Positions 7,647 to 16,403 are shown, counted from the stretch's first letter. The stretch: 64,000 nt of DNA from an uncultured Bacilli bacterium (GCA_934129945.1 CAKOXC010000002.1:1-64000), one strand, 5' to 3'. Notes: generated by a model not told the origin, from the letters alone. A program made the numbers and translations.

Positions 7647-8462
7647 ATGGAAGAAATTTTTAAAAAAAAATTTTATGCTTTAGATAAGAAAGAATATATT
7701 TTAGAAAATAATAAAGATTTTTTAAATTGGATGAAAAAGATAATTGATAAAGATAAATATATTCCACTTATTGATATAAATGAACTTCAAATTTTAATAA
7801 ATTATGTAACATATTGGTACGAATTTAAATATCCGGATAGATGTTTTGAAAATCAAGATTTAAGATTTTGTAATTTAAAAGACTTAAGCCAAGAACTTAA
7901 TTTTAATCAATTGAAATATCGCCTAACAGATCATCAAATAAAGCTTCTACTTGGAGGTTATAGAACATACTTTAACCAGAATTTTAAAGAAAATGATGAT
8001 GCTGTCCCAGAGTATTTGCCACAAATATATTTACAAATTATTAAAAATAATCCGACAACTAGAAACGAAAGATTTATTTATAAGTCATATAATATTAAGC
8101 CAGTTATTAATATAATTGCGTATGAATATAGTGGAATTATAAGAGTAACAACAAGTTTAAGAAAGTATATAGACACTGATTTTATTACTCTAGAAAATTT
8201 ACTTGATGAATTTAAAAGTAAATATTCTAATGAATTAGACTATAGTCAATTAGAAGCTGTTGTTTTATATCATAAATTAGATTTAAAATTAAGAGATAAA
8301 ATTTTAAATTTGATTGGAAAGTCGATAATCTATTCTAAAAATACTACTATAGAAAATGCTTTAAAAAGAGCAAGAATTTATGAAGAAGAATTTCATCATT
8401 ATATTCCAGATGCTAATTTTAGTCTAGATCTTGATACTTATGAAAAAAAATTAAAAAAATAA
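7647..8462 (+). CDS. Unknown 271-aa protein
   Basis: I do not recognise this protein. It is soluble, lysine- and tyrosine-rich, with no signal peptide or membrane segment. The first half is helical (for example INELQILINYVTYWYEFKYPDRCF); a middle beta-rich segment contains NIIAYEYSGIIRVTTSLR, and the C-terminus is helical and basic. GGTGG lies 8 bases before ATG 7647, whereas the TTG one codon earlier is a poorer start. TATAAT at 7614-7619 gives a probable own promoter. It lies between the kinase-like gene and a GNAT gene on the same strand. Confidence 0.55.
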   Translation: MEEIFKKKFYALDKKEYILENNKDFLNWMKKIIDKDKYIPLIDINELQILINYVTYWYEFKYPDRCFENQDLRFCNLKDLSQELNFNQLKYRLTDHQIKLLLGGYRTYFNQNFKENDDAVPEYLPQIYLQIIKNNPTTRNERFIYKSYNIKPVINIIAYEYSGIIRVTTSLRKYIDTDFITLENLLDEFKSKYSNELDYSQLEAVVLYHKLDLKLRDKILNLIGKSIIYSKNTTIENALKRARIYEEEFHHYIPDANFSLDLDTYEKKLKK

Positions 8463-8499
8463 CAAATATTATAATAAAATTCAAGAAGGAAATAAAAAA

Positions 8500-8997
8500 A
8501 TGAAAATAGAATTACCAAGTTTTATATTAGAAAAAATTAATATAACAAATTCTAAACACTTACAAGTTATAAAAGAATTTGATAGAGATTATATTGTGAA
8601 AAAATATTTATATCCATATAAAGATTCATTTTATGATTTAGTTTCTAATGATCTTAATAGTCCAACTGTATTTAATACTTTTTATATAATATACTTAAAA
8701 GAAAATAACAAACCAATCGGATATACTGAAATAGGAAGACCAAAGAATACATATATAAATGCTGCTTTTTTAAATCAAGAACGTGGTAAAGGTTATGGTA
8801 CCAAGTTTCTAAGCGAATTATCTTTATATTTGATTACTAACTATAGTGATGAAATAGAAACAATAAATACTATTGTTCATCGTGAAAATTTAGCAAGTAG
8901 AAAAACCTGCTTAAATAGTGGATTTATAGAATTAGAAACAAAAAACCCTAAATTTGTTGCTTATGTTAAAAAAAATTCTAAAAAAAGAACAAAATGA
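8500..8997 (+). CDS. GNAT-family N-acetyltransferase
   Basis: A 165-residue protein with the acetyl-CoA binding loop ERGKGYGTKFL near residues 97-107, the R/Q-x-x-G-x-G/A motif of GNAT enzymes. Around it are the expected strands (IGYTEIGRPKN before, ETINTIVHRENLASRKTCLNSGFIE after; the latter is motif B with Asn and the xGF turn). The substrate is unknown. Similar single-domain GNATs modify small molecules or ribosomal protein N-termini. Ribosome site AAGGA precedes ATG 8500. A weak hairpin (ACATTT/AAATGT with a T-run, 8998-9017) follows the stop and may end the transcript. Confidence 0.75.
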   Translation: MKIELPSFILEKINITNSKHLQVIKEFDRDYIVKKYLYPYKDSFYDLVSNDLNSPTVFNTFYIIYLKENNKPIGYTEIGRPKNTYINAAFLNQERGKGYGTKFLSELSLYLITNYSDEIETINTIVHRENLASRKTCLNSGFIELETKNPKFVAYVKKNSKKRTK

Positions 8998-9046
8998 CAT
9001 TTAAAAATGTATTTTTTTGGTATAATAATAATTAAGAAGTGATGAT

Positions 9047-10207
9047 ATGAAAAAAATATGTTTAAAAAGTTATGCAATACCAATTTTAGTAACACTAATT
9101 TGCTCAACAATATATTTACATAATACAAAAAATGAAATAATTTATGAAACAAAAAAAATTATAAAAACTGCTAATGTTTTAAAAACTATTAAAGAAGAAA
9201 ATACAAATAATACTTTGATAAAAGAAAATAAATTTAATGATATAAAATATCTTTTGTATAGTGAAAATGATAATTTAAAAAGTTATTTTGTTGACGAAAA
9301 AATTGATGAGATTACAGATATTTATTCTATTATAAAAAAAGATTGTAGAAGTAATTTTGATGCTAAAATTAATGAATTATTAAATTTGAAATACCCTAAA
9401 TTTATTGTTGAAGCAATTAATAATAGTTCTACTAAAAACTATGAGATAAAAGATAATGAAATGATTATTTATTATACGGATGTAAATATTAATTTAGAAG
9501 AAAAACTCTTTTTAACAGTTAATTTTAATGAAATTAAAGATTATTTAAATATCACTGTTAAATTGGATAGCACTTATCAAAATGAAAATGGTTATAATTA
9601 TGATCCAAATAAGAAGAGTGTAGCACTTAGCTTCGATGATGGCCCTAGTGGCAACAAAACTCTTGAGATTCTAAATATTCTAAGTGATAATAAAGCTCAT
9701 GCAACATTTTTTATGGTAGGTAATAGGATGAATAGCTATGCTACAGTAGTTACAACAGTACATAATAGTGGTAATGAAATAGGTAGTCATACTTATAACC
9801 ATTGTAATCTAAAAAAAACTAAATTAAGTAAAGTATTAGAACAAGAAAAACTAACTAGTCAAATATATTATGATTTAACTGGTGATACATTAAAACTTAC
9901 AAGACCACCATATGGTTCTATAAATCAAAAAGTAAAAGAATCTCTTGATACTATTTTTATAACGTGGAATATCGATACTGAGGATTGGCGTTATAAAGAT
10001 GTAGAACATATTAAATCAGAAGTTTTAGATAAAGTTAATGATGGTGATATTATTTTAATGCATGATTCTTACGAAACTACTGTTGAAGCAGTAAAACAGG
10101 TGTTGCCTTTATTATATGAGGAAGGTTATCAAGTAGTTAGTGTTTCAGAACTTGCTGCTTTAAAAGGCCAAACTTTAGAAAAGAATAATATTTATAGACA
10201 TTTTTAG
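9047..10207 (+). CDS. Membrane-anchored polysaccharide deacetylase (PgdA/PdaA type)
   Basis: One N-terminal membrane segment (residues about 7-24) anchors an extracellular protein. Residues about 100-185 resemble the DUF3298/RsiV-like domain often placed before NodB domains. The NodB deacetylase domain follows: motif 1 SFDDGP near 195-200, motif 2 SHTYNH near 248-253 with both metal His, motif 3 RPPYG, motif 4 DTEDW and motif 5 LMHDS. All metal and catalytic residues are visible, so the enzyme should be active, most likely on peptidoglycan GlcNAc or MurNAc, giving lysozyme tolerance. TATAAT at 9021-9026 and AAGTGAT before ATG support the start. The stop overlaps the convergent neighbour by four bases. 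Confidence 0.85.
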   Translation: MKKICLKSYAIPILVTLICSTIYLHNTKNEIIYETKKIIKTANVLKTIKEENTNNTLIKENKFNDIKYLLYSENDNLKSYFVDEKIDEITDIYSIIKKDCRSNFDAKINELLNLKYPKFIVEAINNSSTKNYEIKDNEMIIYYTDVNINLEEKLFLTVNFNEIKDYLNITVKLDSTYQNENGYNYDPNKKSVALSFDDGPSGNKTLEILNILSDNKAHATFFMVGNRMNSYATVVTTVHNSGNEIGSHTYNHCNLKKTKLSKVLEQEKLTSQIYYDLTGDTLKLTRPPYGSINQKVKESLDTIFITWNIDTEDWRYKDVEHIKSEVLDKVNDGDIILMHDSYETTVEAVKQVLPLLYEEGYQVVSVSELAALKGQTLEKNNIYRHF

Positions 10208-10584
10208 ATTAAAGATAAATCATCATTTTTTAAGTTGCTACTAGTAATTTCTGTGTAAATATAAATAAGAGCTGCTATAACGACAAAAAGAGCTGCTAAA
10301 AAATTAAGATTTGCATTTAATACCTCCTGTTTAGAAGAGGTATTTTTTAATTCTTTGCATACTTGATATCGACTATATAAAAAATATGAATAAATAACAA
10401 AAACAACTATTAAAATATCAATATTAATAGTTTTATATATTTTTTCAGAGAATCTATCATGATTTTTTAAATAATCTTTTTCATAATGATTTGAAATTAG
10501 GGCAAATATTACTATAAAAAGATTAATAATCCAAATGAAATCCTCAATTTCAATTTTTCTATATAAATTAATATTATTATTCAT
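10204..10584 (-). CDS. Small membrane protein, unknown
   Basis: A 126-residue protein with three predicted membrane segments: IWIINLFIVIFALIS, INIDILIVVFVIYSYFLY and LNFLAALFVVIAALIYIYT. Charged segments between them (NHYEKDYLKNHDRFSEK and ELKNTSSKQEVLNAN) would be loops. No family is recognised. The ATG at 10584 is used; a longer frame up to 10716 would run through the tRNA-Glu gene and is not credible. No strong ribosome site is visible before it. It is the only protein gene between the deacetylase and the tRNA cluster. Confidence 0.55.
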   Translation of the reverse strand: MNNNINLYRKIEIEDFIWIINLFIVIFALISNHYEKDYLKNHDRFSEKIYKTINIDILIVVFVIYSYFLYSRYQVCKELKNTSSKQEVLNANLNFLAALFVVIAALIYIYTEITSSNLKNDDLSLI

Positions 10585-10611
10585 TCTAATTAATTTTATT
10601 AAATAAGCAAT

Positions 10612-10632
10612 AAAAAAACACCGAAAACGGTG
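10612..10632 (-). terminator. Terminator of the tRNA-Ile/tRNA-Glu transcript
   Basis: On the minus strand ACACCG-TTTT-CGGTGT is followed by a T7 tract, 14 bases past the CCA of tRNA-Glu. Confidence 0.75.
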
Positions 10633-10645
10633 TAATTTATTAATT

Positions 10646-10722
10646 TGGTGACCAGTACGGGATTCGAACCCGTGAATGCCGCCGTGAAAGGGCGGTGTGT
10701 TAAGCCACTTCACCAACTGGCC
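10646..10722 (-). tRNA. tRNA-Glu (anticodon TTC)
   Basis: Anticodon stem CCGCC/GGCGG with loop CTTTCAC, T arm ACGGG-TTCGAAT-CCCGT, encoded CCA. The acceptor stem has a G2-U71 wobble where the CUC isoacceptor has A-C. It is eight bases downstream of tRNA-Ile and so is co-transcribed. Confidence 0.95.
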
Positions 10723-10730
10723 AAATTAAA

Positions 10731-10807
<77 letters not shown>

Positions 10808-10827
10808 ATTTAATTGGAACCTATTTC

Positions 10828-10856
10828 ATTTTATCGTACTTTGTCATATTTTGCAA
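10828..10856 (-). promoter_or_regulatory. Sigma-A promoter for tRNA-Ile/tRNA-Glu
   Basis: Minus strand TTGCAA (10856-10851), 17-base spacer, TAAAAT (10833-10828) with CGA before it, 21 bases upstream of the tRNA. Confidence 0.65.
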
Positions 10857-10885
10857 CTATTTTTTTTAATAAAATAAAAATAATA

Positions 10886-10961
10886 TGGTGTCCCCTTAGG
10901 GATTCGAACCCTAGACCCATTGATTAAGAGTCAATTGCTCTACCAACTGAGCTAAGGAGAC
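10886..10961 (-). tRNA. tRNA-Lys (anticodon CTT)
   Basis: Anticodon stem ATTGA/TCAAT with loop CTCTTAA, T arm CTAGG-TTCGAAT-CCCTA, acceptor GTCTCCT/AGGGGAC, encoded CCA. It reads AAG. Confidence 0.95.
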
Positions 10962-10979
10962 ATTCAATATTACTTAATT

Positions 10980-11007
10980 ATTATATCAAAAAAATTATTA
11001 ATATCAA
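10980..11007 (-). promoter_or_regulatory. Sigma-A promoter for tRNA-Lys
   Basis: Minus strand TTGATA (11007-11002), 16-base spacer, TATAAT (10985-10980), 18 bases upstream of the tRNA. Confidence 0.65.
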
Positions 11008-11055
11008 TATGTTTTTTTAAATTTTTATGATAAAATTAAATAGAGGTGTATAGTA

Positions 11056-11337
11056 ATGAAAAATAAATATCAAAGAATGAGTAAAGAAGAAAAGAAAAAA
11101 TTAATTATAGAATATAAAAATACAGAAAAAGGAAAATATATGATGCAAAAATTACGCAATTTAATAATCATAGGAGTTATTTCATATTTTTACGCAATAT
11201 ATTTGATACTTTCTTCTAAAAATATTTGGAATTATATAAGCGCAGGGATGCTTTTAGTAGCTGGGTGCATTTTTATTGTTGCTAGTATTAAATTAAAAAA
11301 TAAAAATTTAAATAAATTTGCTATAAAGAAAAAATAA
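11056..11337 (+). CDS. Small two-segment membrane protein, unknown
   Basis: A 93-residue protein with a strongly basic N-terminus (KEEKKKLIIEYKNTEKGK) and two membrane segments, LIIIGVISYFYAIYLIL and ISAGMLLVAGCIFIVASI, ending in a Lys/Asn-rich tail. The pattern predicts a hairpin with both ends in the cytoplasm. No family is recognised. GAGGTG lies upstream of ATG 11056, and TAAAAT at 11031-11036 (after TGA) is a likely extended -10. It ends in a bidirectional terminator shared with tRNA-Ser. Confidence 0.6.
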   Translation: MKNKYQRMSKEEKKKLIIEYKNTEKGKYMMQKLRNLIIIGVISYFYAIYLILSSKNIWNYISAGMLLVAGCIFIVASIKLKNKNLNKFAIKKK

Positions 11338-11367
11338 AAAAGTTCTGATTAATTTCAGAACTTTTAT
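11336..11367. terminator. Bidirectional terminator between convergent genes
   Basis: AGTTCTGA (11341-11348) pairs with TCAGAACT (11355-11362); A-run on the left and T-run on the right serve both the small membrane protein gene and the leftward tRNA-Ser. Confidence 0.75.
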
Positions 11368-11376
11368 TATCTTATA

Positions 11377-11467
11377 TGGCGGAGCAGGAGAGATTCGAAC
11401 TCTCGCGCCAGTTTCCCGACCTACACCCTTAGCAGGGGCGCCTCTTCAGCCTCTTGAGTACTACTCC
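11377..11467 (-). tRNA. tRNA-Ser (anticodon GCT)
   Basis: A 91-base class II tRNA with a long variable arm, anticodon loop CTGCTAA (anticodon GCT), T arm GAGAG-TTCGAAT-CTCTC, acceptor GGAGTAG/CTGCTCC, G discriminator and encoded CCA. Confidence 0.95.
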
Positions 11468-11487
11468 ATAACCAAGGTCACAAATCA

Positions 11488-11516
11488 AGTTTACAATAAA
11501 ATTAATATTTAGTCAA
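11488..11516 (-). promoter_or_regulatory. Sigma-A promoter of tRNA-Ser
   Basis: Minus strand TTGACT (11516-11511), 17-base spacer, TAAACT (11493-11488), 20 bases upstream of the tRNA. Confidence 0.65.
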
Positions 11517-11541
11517 TAAAAAAAGGATAATATTTTATCCT
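11515..11541 (-). terminator. Terminator folded over the stop of the TroA-like lipoprotein gene
   Basis: On the minus strand AGGATAA (11541-11535) pairs with TTATCCT (11530-11524), followed by a T7 run. The 5' arm includes the stop codon. Confidence 0.7.
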
Positions 11542-12401
11542 AAAGTTACATTTCTTATATTTTCTAAGAATTCATTCATAATCGAAATGTATGTATCATT
11601 ATTTTTGACATTTTCTTCACTTAAAGTATTCATTGTGTTTACAGTTATTATTTTAGCATCATAACTATTAACTAGAGTATCTATTAATTCATTTCTTTCA
11701 TCAGTATCTTTCATAAAAATAGTAGTATACTTTTTATTTTTGAAATTACTTTTAATATTAGTTAAATTGTTTTGAGTTAAATTTTCTTCATCTTCTAAAG
11801 AAATTACATTGAATCCATAATTAGTTAAAAATTTGAATAAATTACTAGATACTACAATAGTAGGGTTATTTTTAGAAGTGGCAATAGTTCTTAATTCTGC
11901 ATCCATTATAGAAATTTCTTCTTCTAAAGTATTATAATTTTTATTGATTTCTTCAACTAAATATTTATTATCAATGAAATCAGTTAAATTTGTTCTAACC
12001 GTTGAAGCTAACATTAAGAAATTACTTGGAGATAGCCATAATTCTTCAACCCCATAATTATATTTTAAACCATATGCAACATCAATAATTTTAAGTTTTT
12101 TATTTTTATTTAAGAAATTTTTAGCAATTTGTTTTTCATTAGATAAACCATTATAAATAAAAATATCACTTTTGCTGTATTCATCAATTTGCTTTTGAGT
12201 TAGTTTATAATTTTTAACATCGGCCTCGTTAGGGTAAATACTATTAATATTTGAACTATCGCCATATAAAGTATTAGCAATATAAGTTATAGGGTAAACA
12301 GTAGTGTTAATAGTAGCTCCTTCTAAATCATCTTTTTTAAAACACCCTGAACAACTAAATGTAATAATTAAAATACATATTAGTGCAAAAATTCTTTTCA
12401 T
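11535..12401 (-). CDS. TroA/ZnuA-superfamily lipoprotein, metal ligands apparently lost
   Basis: Signal peptide with lipobox-like FSCSGC (Cys near 20), so a surface lipoprotein. The body follows the plan of ABC metal-binding proteins: TVYPITYIANTLYG at the start, LTQKQIDEYSKSDIFIYNGL matching the conserved tPsqi-ADlfiyNG block, ELWLSPSNFLMLA matching the DPHvWLsP block, and NYGFNVISL. However, the His residues that bind Zn or Mn in these blocks are missing: NEADVKNY replaces the DPHeYe-type stretch, VEELWL replaces DPHvWL, and the third His position lies in SSNLFKF. No permease or ATPase gene is adjacent. It may bind something else. It sits three bases downstream of yidD. Confidence 0.65.
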   Translation of the reverse strand: MKRIFALICILIITFSCSGCFKKDDLEGATINTTVYPITYIANTLYGDSSNINSIYPNEADVKNYKLTQKQIDEYSKSDIFIYNGLSNEKQIAKNFLNKNKKLKIIDVAYGLKYNYGVEELWLSPSNFLMLASTVRTNLTDFIDNKYLVEEINKNYNTLEEEISIMDAELRTIATSKNNPTIVVSSNLFKFLTNYGFNVISLEDEENLTQNNLTNIKSNFKNKKYTTIFMKDTDERNELIDTLVNSYDAKIITVNTMNTLSEENVKNNDTYISIMNEFLENIRNVTLG

Positions 12402-12404
12402 TCT

Positions 12405-12623
12405 TTATTTCTCCTTTACTTTGATTGGATCATATCCAAATTCTCCTTTAGGACGACATCTAGAAATTCTTTTAATACCTAGTTTAATACCTTTTAGCAC
12501 ACCATATTCATTGATTGCATCAATCATATACTGACTGCATGTCGGAGTAAAACGGCACATTTTATGACTTTCTAAGGGAGTAATTTGATAACATCTAATT
12601 AAAAATATTACTAAATGTTTCAT
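12405..12623 (-). CDS. yidD: Membrane protein insertion efficiency factor YidD
   Basis: A 72-residue protein with the YidD hallmarks: IRCYQITPL near the start, CRFTPTCSQYMIDAI with its conserved Cys pair, and GIKRISRCRPKGEFGYDPI. The family assists YidC/Oxa1-type insertion of inner-membrane proteins and is peripheral to the membrane. It normally sits in the rpmH-rnpA-yidD-yidC block; here it is displaced next to a lipoprotein gene and divergent from rnc. The start has GGTGATTG about six bases upstream. Confidence 0.92.
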   Translation of the reverse strand: MKHLVIFLIRCYQITPLESHKMCRFTPTCSQYMIDAINEYGVLKGIKLGIKRISRCRPKGEFGYDPIKVKEK

Positions 12624-12741
12624 ACAATCACCTGGTTATTATTTTACTACATATTTTAAATATTGTAAAAATAAATAGTAATTTTTTAATACATTTGTTA
12701 TAATAGTTAGAGTTAAGAAAACTAAATAGAGGTGGTTTTTA

Positions 12742-13389
12742 ATGAACTTTTTAGAAAAATATGGAATTAAAATAAATAACCAGGAGTTACTTTTAGAAGC
12801 ACTAACTCATAGTAGTTACTCAAATGAACACGATTGTAAAAATTATGAAAGATTAGAATTTTTGGGAGATGCAATTTTAGAAGCAATTACTAGTGAATAT
12901 TTTTTTATTAATACTAATGATAAAGAAGGAGTTATGAGTAAAACTCGTGCAAGTTATGTTTGTGAGCAAGCACTTGCATTTTATTCTAAAGAAATAGGAA
13001 TAGACAAACACATTCGTGTTGGGAAAGGTCAAGAAAATAATATTAATGATACAATAATTGCTGATTGTTATGAAAGTGTTCTAGGGGTAATATTCCTTGA
13101 AAAAGGTTTTGAAGTAGCTAAAGGTTATGTTTATAAAACTGTTATTCCTTCAATCAAAGCAAAGCGTCATTTTTTAGTTGACTATAAATCTGCTTTGCAG
13201 GAATTAGTTCAAACCGATAAAAAATCACTTGAATATGAGATAATTAATGAATCTGGTCCAGCTCATGATAAGACTTTTGAAGTAAATGTTAAAATAGATG
13301 GAATCGTGTATGGGACAGGAATTGGAAAAAGTAAAAAAGAAGCAGAACAAAATGCTGCTCTTGATGCTTACAAAAAACGTGCAAAATAA
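12742..13389 (+). CDS. rnc: Ribonuclease III
   Basis: Double-stranded-RNA endonuclease for rRNA and mRNA processing. The RNase III signature NYERLEFLGDAILEAI (residues about 34-49) carries the catalytic Glu and Asp, and DCYESVLGVIFLEKGF holds the second acidic pair. The C-terminal dsRBD (from about 145) ends with GIGKSKKEAEQNAALDAYKK. Length 215 aa is normal. Ribosome site GAGGTGG precedes ATG; TATAAT at 12699-12704 with TGT before it is a likely extended -10. It is followed after 15 bases by smc, the usual rnc-smc order. Confidence 0.95.
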   Translation: MNFLEKYGIKINNQELLLEALTHSSYSNEHDCKNYERLEFLGDAILEAITSEYFFINTNDKEGVMSKTRASYVCEQALAFYSKEIGIDKHIRVGKGQENNINDTIIADCYESVLGVIFLEKGFEVAKGYVYKTVIPSIKAKRHFLVDYKSALQELVQTDKKSLEYEIINESGPAHDKTFEVNVKIDGIVYGTGIGKSKKEAEQNAALDAYKKRAK

Positions 13390-13404
13390 AAAGGAAGGTA
13401 GTTT

Positions 13405-16347
13405 ATGTATTTAAAAAGTATAAAAGCTTATGGGTTTAAATCATTTGCAGATAAAATAGACATTGAATTAAATAACAATATAACAGCTATTGTTGGACCT
13501 AATGGTAGTGGTAAAAGTAATATAGTTGATGCTGTAAAATGGGTTTTAGGGGAACAATCAGTAAAAACTCTTCGTGGAACTGGATCTATGAGTGATGTAA
13601 TATTTGCCGGCTCTAAATCAAGACCAGCACATAATCGTGCTAGTGTTACTTTAGTTTTTGATAATACTGATCATTATTTAAATAGTGAATTTGCTGAAGT
13701 TGAAGTTAAAAGAGTAGTTTATCAATCAGGTGAAAATGAATATTACATAAATAATAGTAAAGTTCGTTTAAAAGACGTTGTAAATCTTTTCTTAGATACA
13801 GGTGTTGGCAATGATTCATTAAATATTATCAGTCAAAGAAGAATTGAAGCAATTGTAGATAGTAAACCCCTTGAAAGAAGGGTAATTTTTGAAGAAGCTG
13901 CTTGTGTTTTAAAATATAAAAAGAGAAAAGAAGAAAGTATTAGGAAACTAGAAAAAACTAATGATAATTTAGAAAAATTAAATTTACTTATTGAAGAATT
14001 AGATAAAACAGTTAAACCTTTAAAAGAACAAAGTGAGAAAGCAATTAAGTTTAATGATTTAAAAGAAGAATTAAAAAATATTGAAATATCATTAATTGCT
14101 AAAGATATTACTGATATTAATGAAAAATATACAAAAATTAAAGAGTCTATTAAAGAATTAGAAGAAGAAAGTATTGATATAACTAATTCTAATAAAGAGG
14201 ATTTGGCTAATATTGAATTAAAAAAATTAGAATTATTAAAATTAGATGAAGAATTTAACAAAAAGAATAATGAATTATTAGCTACTGTAGAACAGTTATC
14301 TGACTTACAAAGTGAAAAACAAATAACTTTAGAACGTCAAAAATTTGAATTATCTAAAGATAGTATTGCAAATAACTTAATTAATCTTAAAGAAGAGCAA
14401 TTAAACCTTGAAAAAACTATTGAATTTGCTAATAAAGAAAAAGAAAACTTAGAAACAGAATTAAAAAAATTGGGTAAAGAATTAAGTGACATTAGTGAAA
14501 AAGAAAGTATTTTAAAAGTTAAAAAGAATTCATTAAATAGTAAATTAAATGAATATACTATGGAAAGTTATAACTTAAAAAGTCAAAAAGGAATACTTGA
14601 GAATTCTATTGAAAATGATTCTAAATTACCTAATTCAGTAAAAAATATTTTAAATAATCCAAGATTAACAGGTGTTCATAATATTTTATATAAATTAATA
14701 ACTATGGATGATACTTATACTAGTGCAATTGAAACATCTCTAGCTAGTAGTGGTAATTTCTTAGTAGTAGATAATGAAAAAGTAGCTAGTAAATGTATTA
14801 ATTATTTAAAAGAAAATAAACTTGGTAGAGCTACATTCTTTCCTTTAAATATCATTAAACCTAAAAATATTGATTATGAAACACGTAATAAATTAAATGA
14901 TATAGATGGGTTTATTGCTTGTGCTAAAGAACTAGTTAAATGTGATGAAAAATACCAAAATATAATTGATAATCAACTAGGAAATATTATTGTCGTAAAA
15001 GATTTAGATACCGCTAATATAGCTGGTAAAAAAATTGATTATAAATATCGTATCGTAACCCTAGATGGTGAAATAATCCATGCAGGTGGATCGCTAACAG
15101 GTGGTTCTAAAAAAAATAACAATAGTATTTTAAAAGATAAAGAAGATTTAAGAAATATTACTTCTAAAATTGAAAAATGCTCTATTAATATAGATAATAC
15201 TTATGATAAATTAAAAAATATAAATAAAGAACTTGATGATATCACTGCTAAAGAAGAAAAAATAAATAGAAATTTAATTAATTTAAAAGAAGAGTATAAT
15301 ACTAAAAATAGTAAATTAATAGAATTGAATGAAAATTTGAAAAACAAATTAGAAGAAATAGCAGGTAATGAAAATTTAAAAAATGGAACAATAGATAATA
15401 AATTAAATGAAATATTAGAGCAAGTTAAAGATTTATCAAGTAAAAAAGATCTTATTTCTCTTGATATTAAAAAAATTAAAGAAGAAAAAGAAAAACTTAA
15501 TGAAGATATTGAAATACTTCAAAATTCTTATCATAAAGTAGCAGTTAATTATAATAAAATTCAAAGTGAAATAAAAGATAGCGAAATTCAAATTGGTAAA
15601 TATGATATTAAACTTGATAATTTATTACTTAATCTAACTGATAATTATAATATAACCTATGAAAAAGCAAAGAGTGATTATCCTCTAGAGATTGATGAAA
15701 ATCTAGCACGTGATAAAGTTTCTTATTTAAAGAAAGAAATATTAAAACTTGGGGAAGTTAATACTGGTTCTATTGCTGAATATGAAAGATTAAATACAAG
15801 ATATGAATTTTTATTTAACCAAAAAAATGATTTAATAAAAGCTAGTGAAAATTTATATGAAGTAATAAATGAAATGGATGAAATAATGAAAGAAAAATTT
15901 AAAACAACTTTTGAAAATATTTCATTAGAATTTAGTAAAGTCTTTAAAACAATGTTTAAAGGTGGAAATGGTAAATTAGTTTTAACTGATCCACAAGATA
16001 TTTTAAATTCAGGAATAGATATAATTGCTGAACCTCCTGGAAAGAAACTTAAATCTAATTCCTTCTTATCTGGGGGCGAGAAAACATTAACTGCAATATC
16101 ATTATTATTTGCAATATTAAATGTTAAACCTGTACCATTCTGTATCTTGGATGAAGTAGAAGCAGCCCTAGATGAGGCTAATGTTGAACTATTTGGTAAA
16201 TACTTAAAAGAAAAAGAAAATAAGAGTCAATTTATCCTAATAACACATAAAAAGAAAACTATGGAATATGCCGATATTTTATATGGTATAACAATGCAAG
16301 AATCTGGCGTTTCTAAAATAGTTAGTGTTAAACTAGAAGATAATTAA
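13405..16347 (+). CDS. smc: Chromosome condensation protein SMC, short-armed
   Basis: Chromosome organisation ATPase of the SMC-ScpAB complex. Head motifs are present: Walker A GPNGSGKSN near residues 32-40, ABC signature FLSGGEKTLTAIS near 892, Walker B FCILDEVEAALDEANV near 914. Two coiled-coil arms flank a hinge (about 420-560) that ends in GGSLTGG. The protein is 980 aa, roughly 200 shorter than the usual bacterial SMC, so the arms must be shorter. The conserved block that normally reads IGQGRI...EEAAG is ISQRRI...EEAAC here. ftsY, often next, is absent; hisS follows. Confidence 0.93.
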   Translation: MYLKSIKAYGFKSFADKIDIELNNNITAIVGPNGSGKSNIVDAVKWVLGEQSVKTLRGTGSMSDVIFAGSKSRPAHNRASVTLVFDNTDHYLNSEFAEVEVKRVVYQSGENEYYINNSKVRLKDVVNLFLDTGVGNDSLNIISQRRIEAIVDSKPLERRVIFEEAACVLKYKKRKEESIRKLEKTNDNLEKLNLLIEELDKTVKPLKEQSEKAIKFNDLKEELKNIEISLIAKDITDINEKYTKIKESIKELEEESIDITNSNKEDLANIELKKLELLKLDEEFNKKNNELLATVEQLSDLQSEKQITLERQKFELSKDSIANNLINLKEEQLNLEKTIEFANKEKENLETELKKLGKELSDISEKESILKVKKNSLNSKLNEYTMESYNLKSQKGILENSIENDSKLPNSVKNILNNPRLTGVHNILYKLITMDDTYTSAIETSLASSGNFLVVDNEKVASKCINYLKENKLGRATFFPLNIIKPKNIDYETRNKLNDIDGFIACAKELVKCDEKYQNIIDNQLGNIIVVKDLDTANIAGKKIDYKYRIVTLDGEIIHAGGSLTGGSKKNNNSILKDKEDLRNITSKIEKCSINIDNTYDKLKNINKELDDITAKEEKINRNLINLKEEYNTKNSKLIELNENLKNKLEEIAGNENLKNGTIDNKLNEILEQVKDLSSKKDLISLDIKKIKEEKEKLNEDIEILQNSYHKVAVNYNKIQSEIKDSEIQIGKYDIKLDNLLLNLTDNYNITYEKAKSDYPLEIDENLARDKVSYLKKEILKLGEVNTGSIAEYERLNTRYEFLFNQKNDLIKASENLYEVINEMDEIMKEKFKTTFENISLEFSKVFKTMFKGGNGKLVLTDPQDILNSGIDIIAEPPGKKLKSNSFLSGGEKTLTAISLLFAILNVKPVPFCILDEVEAALDEANVELFGKYLKEKENKSQFILITHKKKTMEYADILYGITMQESGVSKIVSVKLEDN

Positions 16348-16403
16348 AAATTTTGCATTTTTTGAAACTTTGTATTAAAATAAACGAAAAAAGGAGAATT
16401 AAT

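Noticed and set aside
10585..10716. N-terminal extension of the small membrane protein gene up to 10716
   Set aside because: It would translate tRNA-Glu(UUC) and its terminator; the ATG at 10584 is sufficient.
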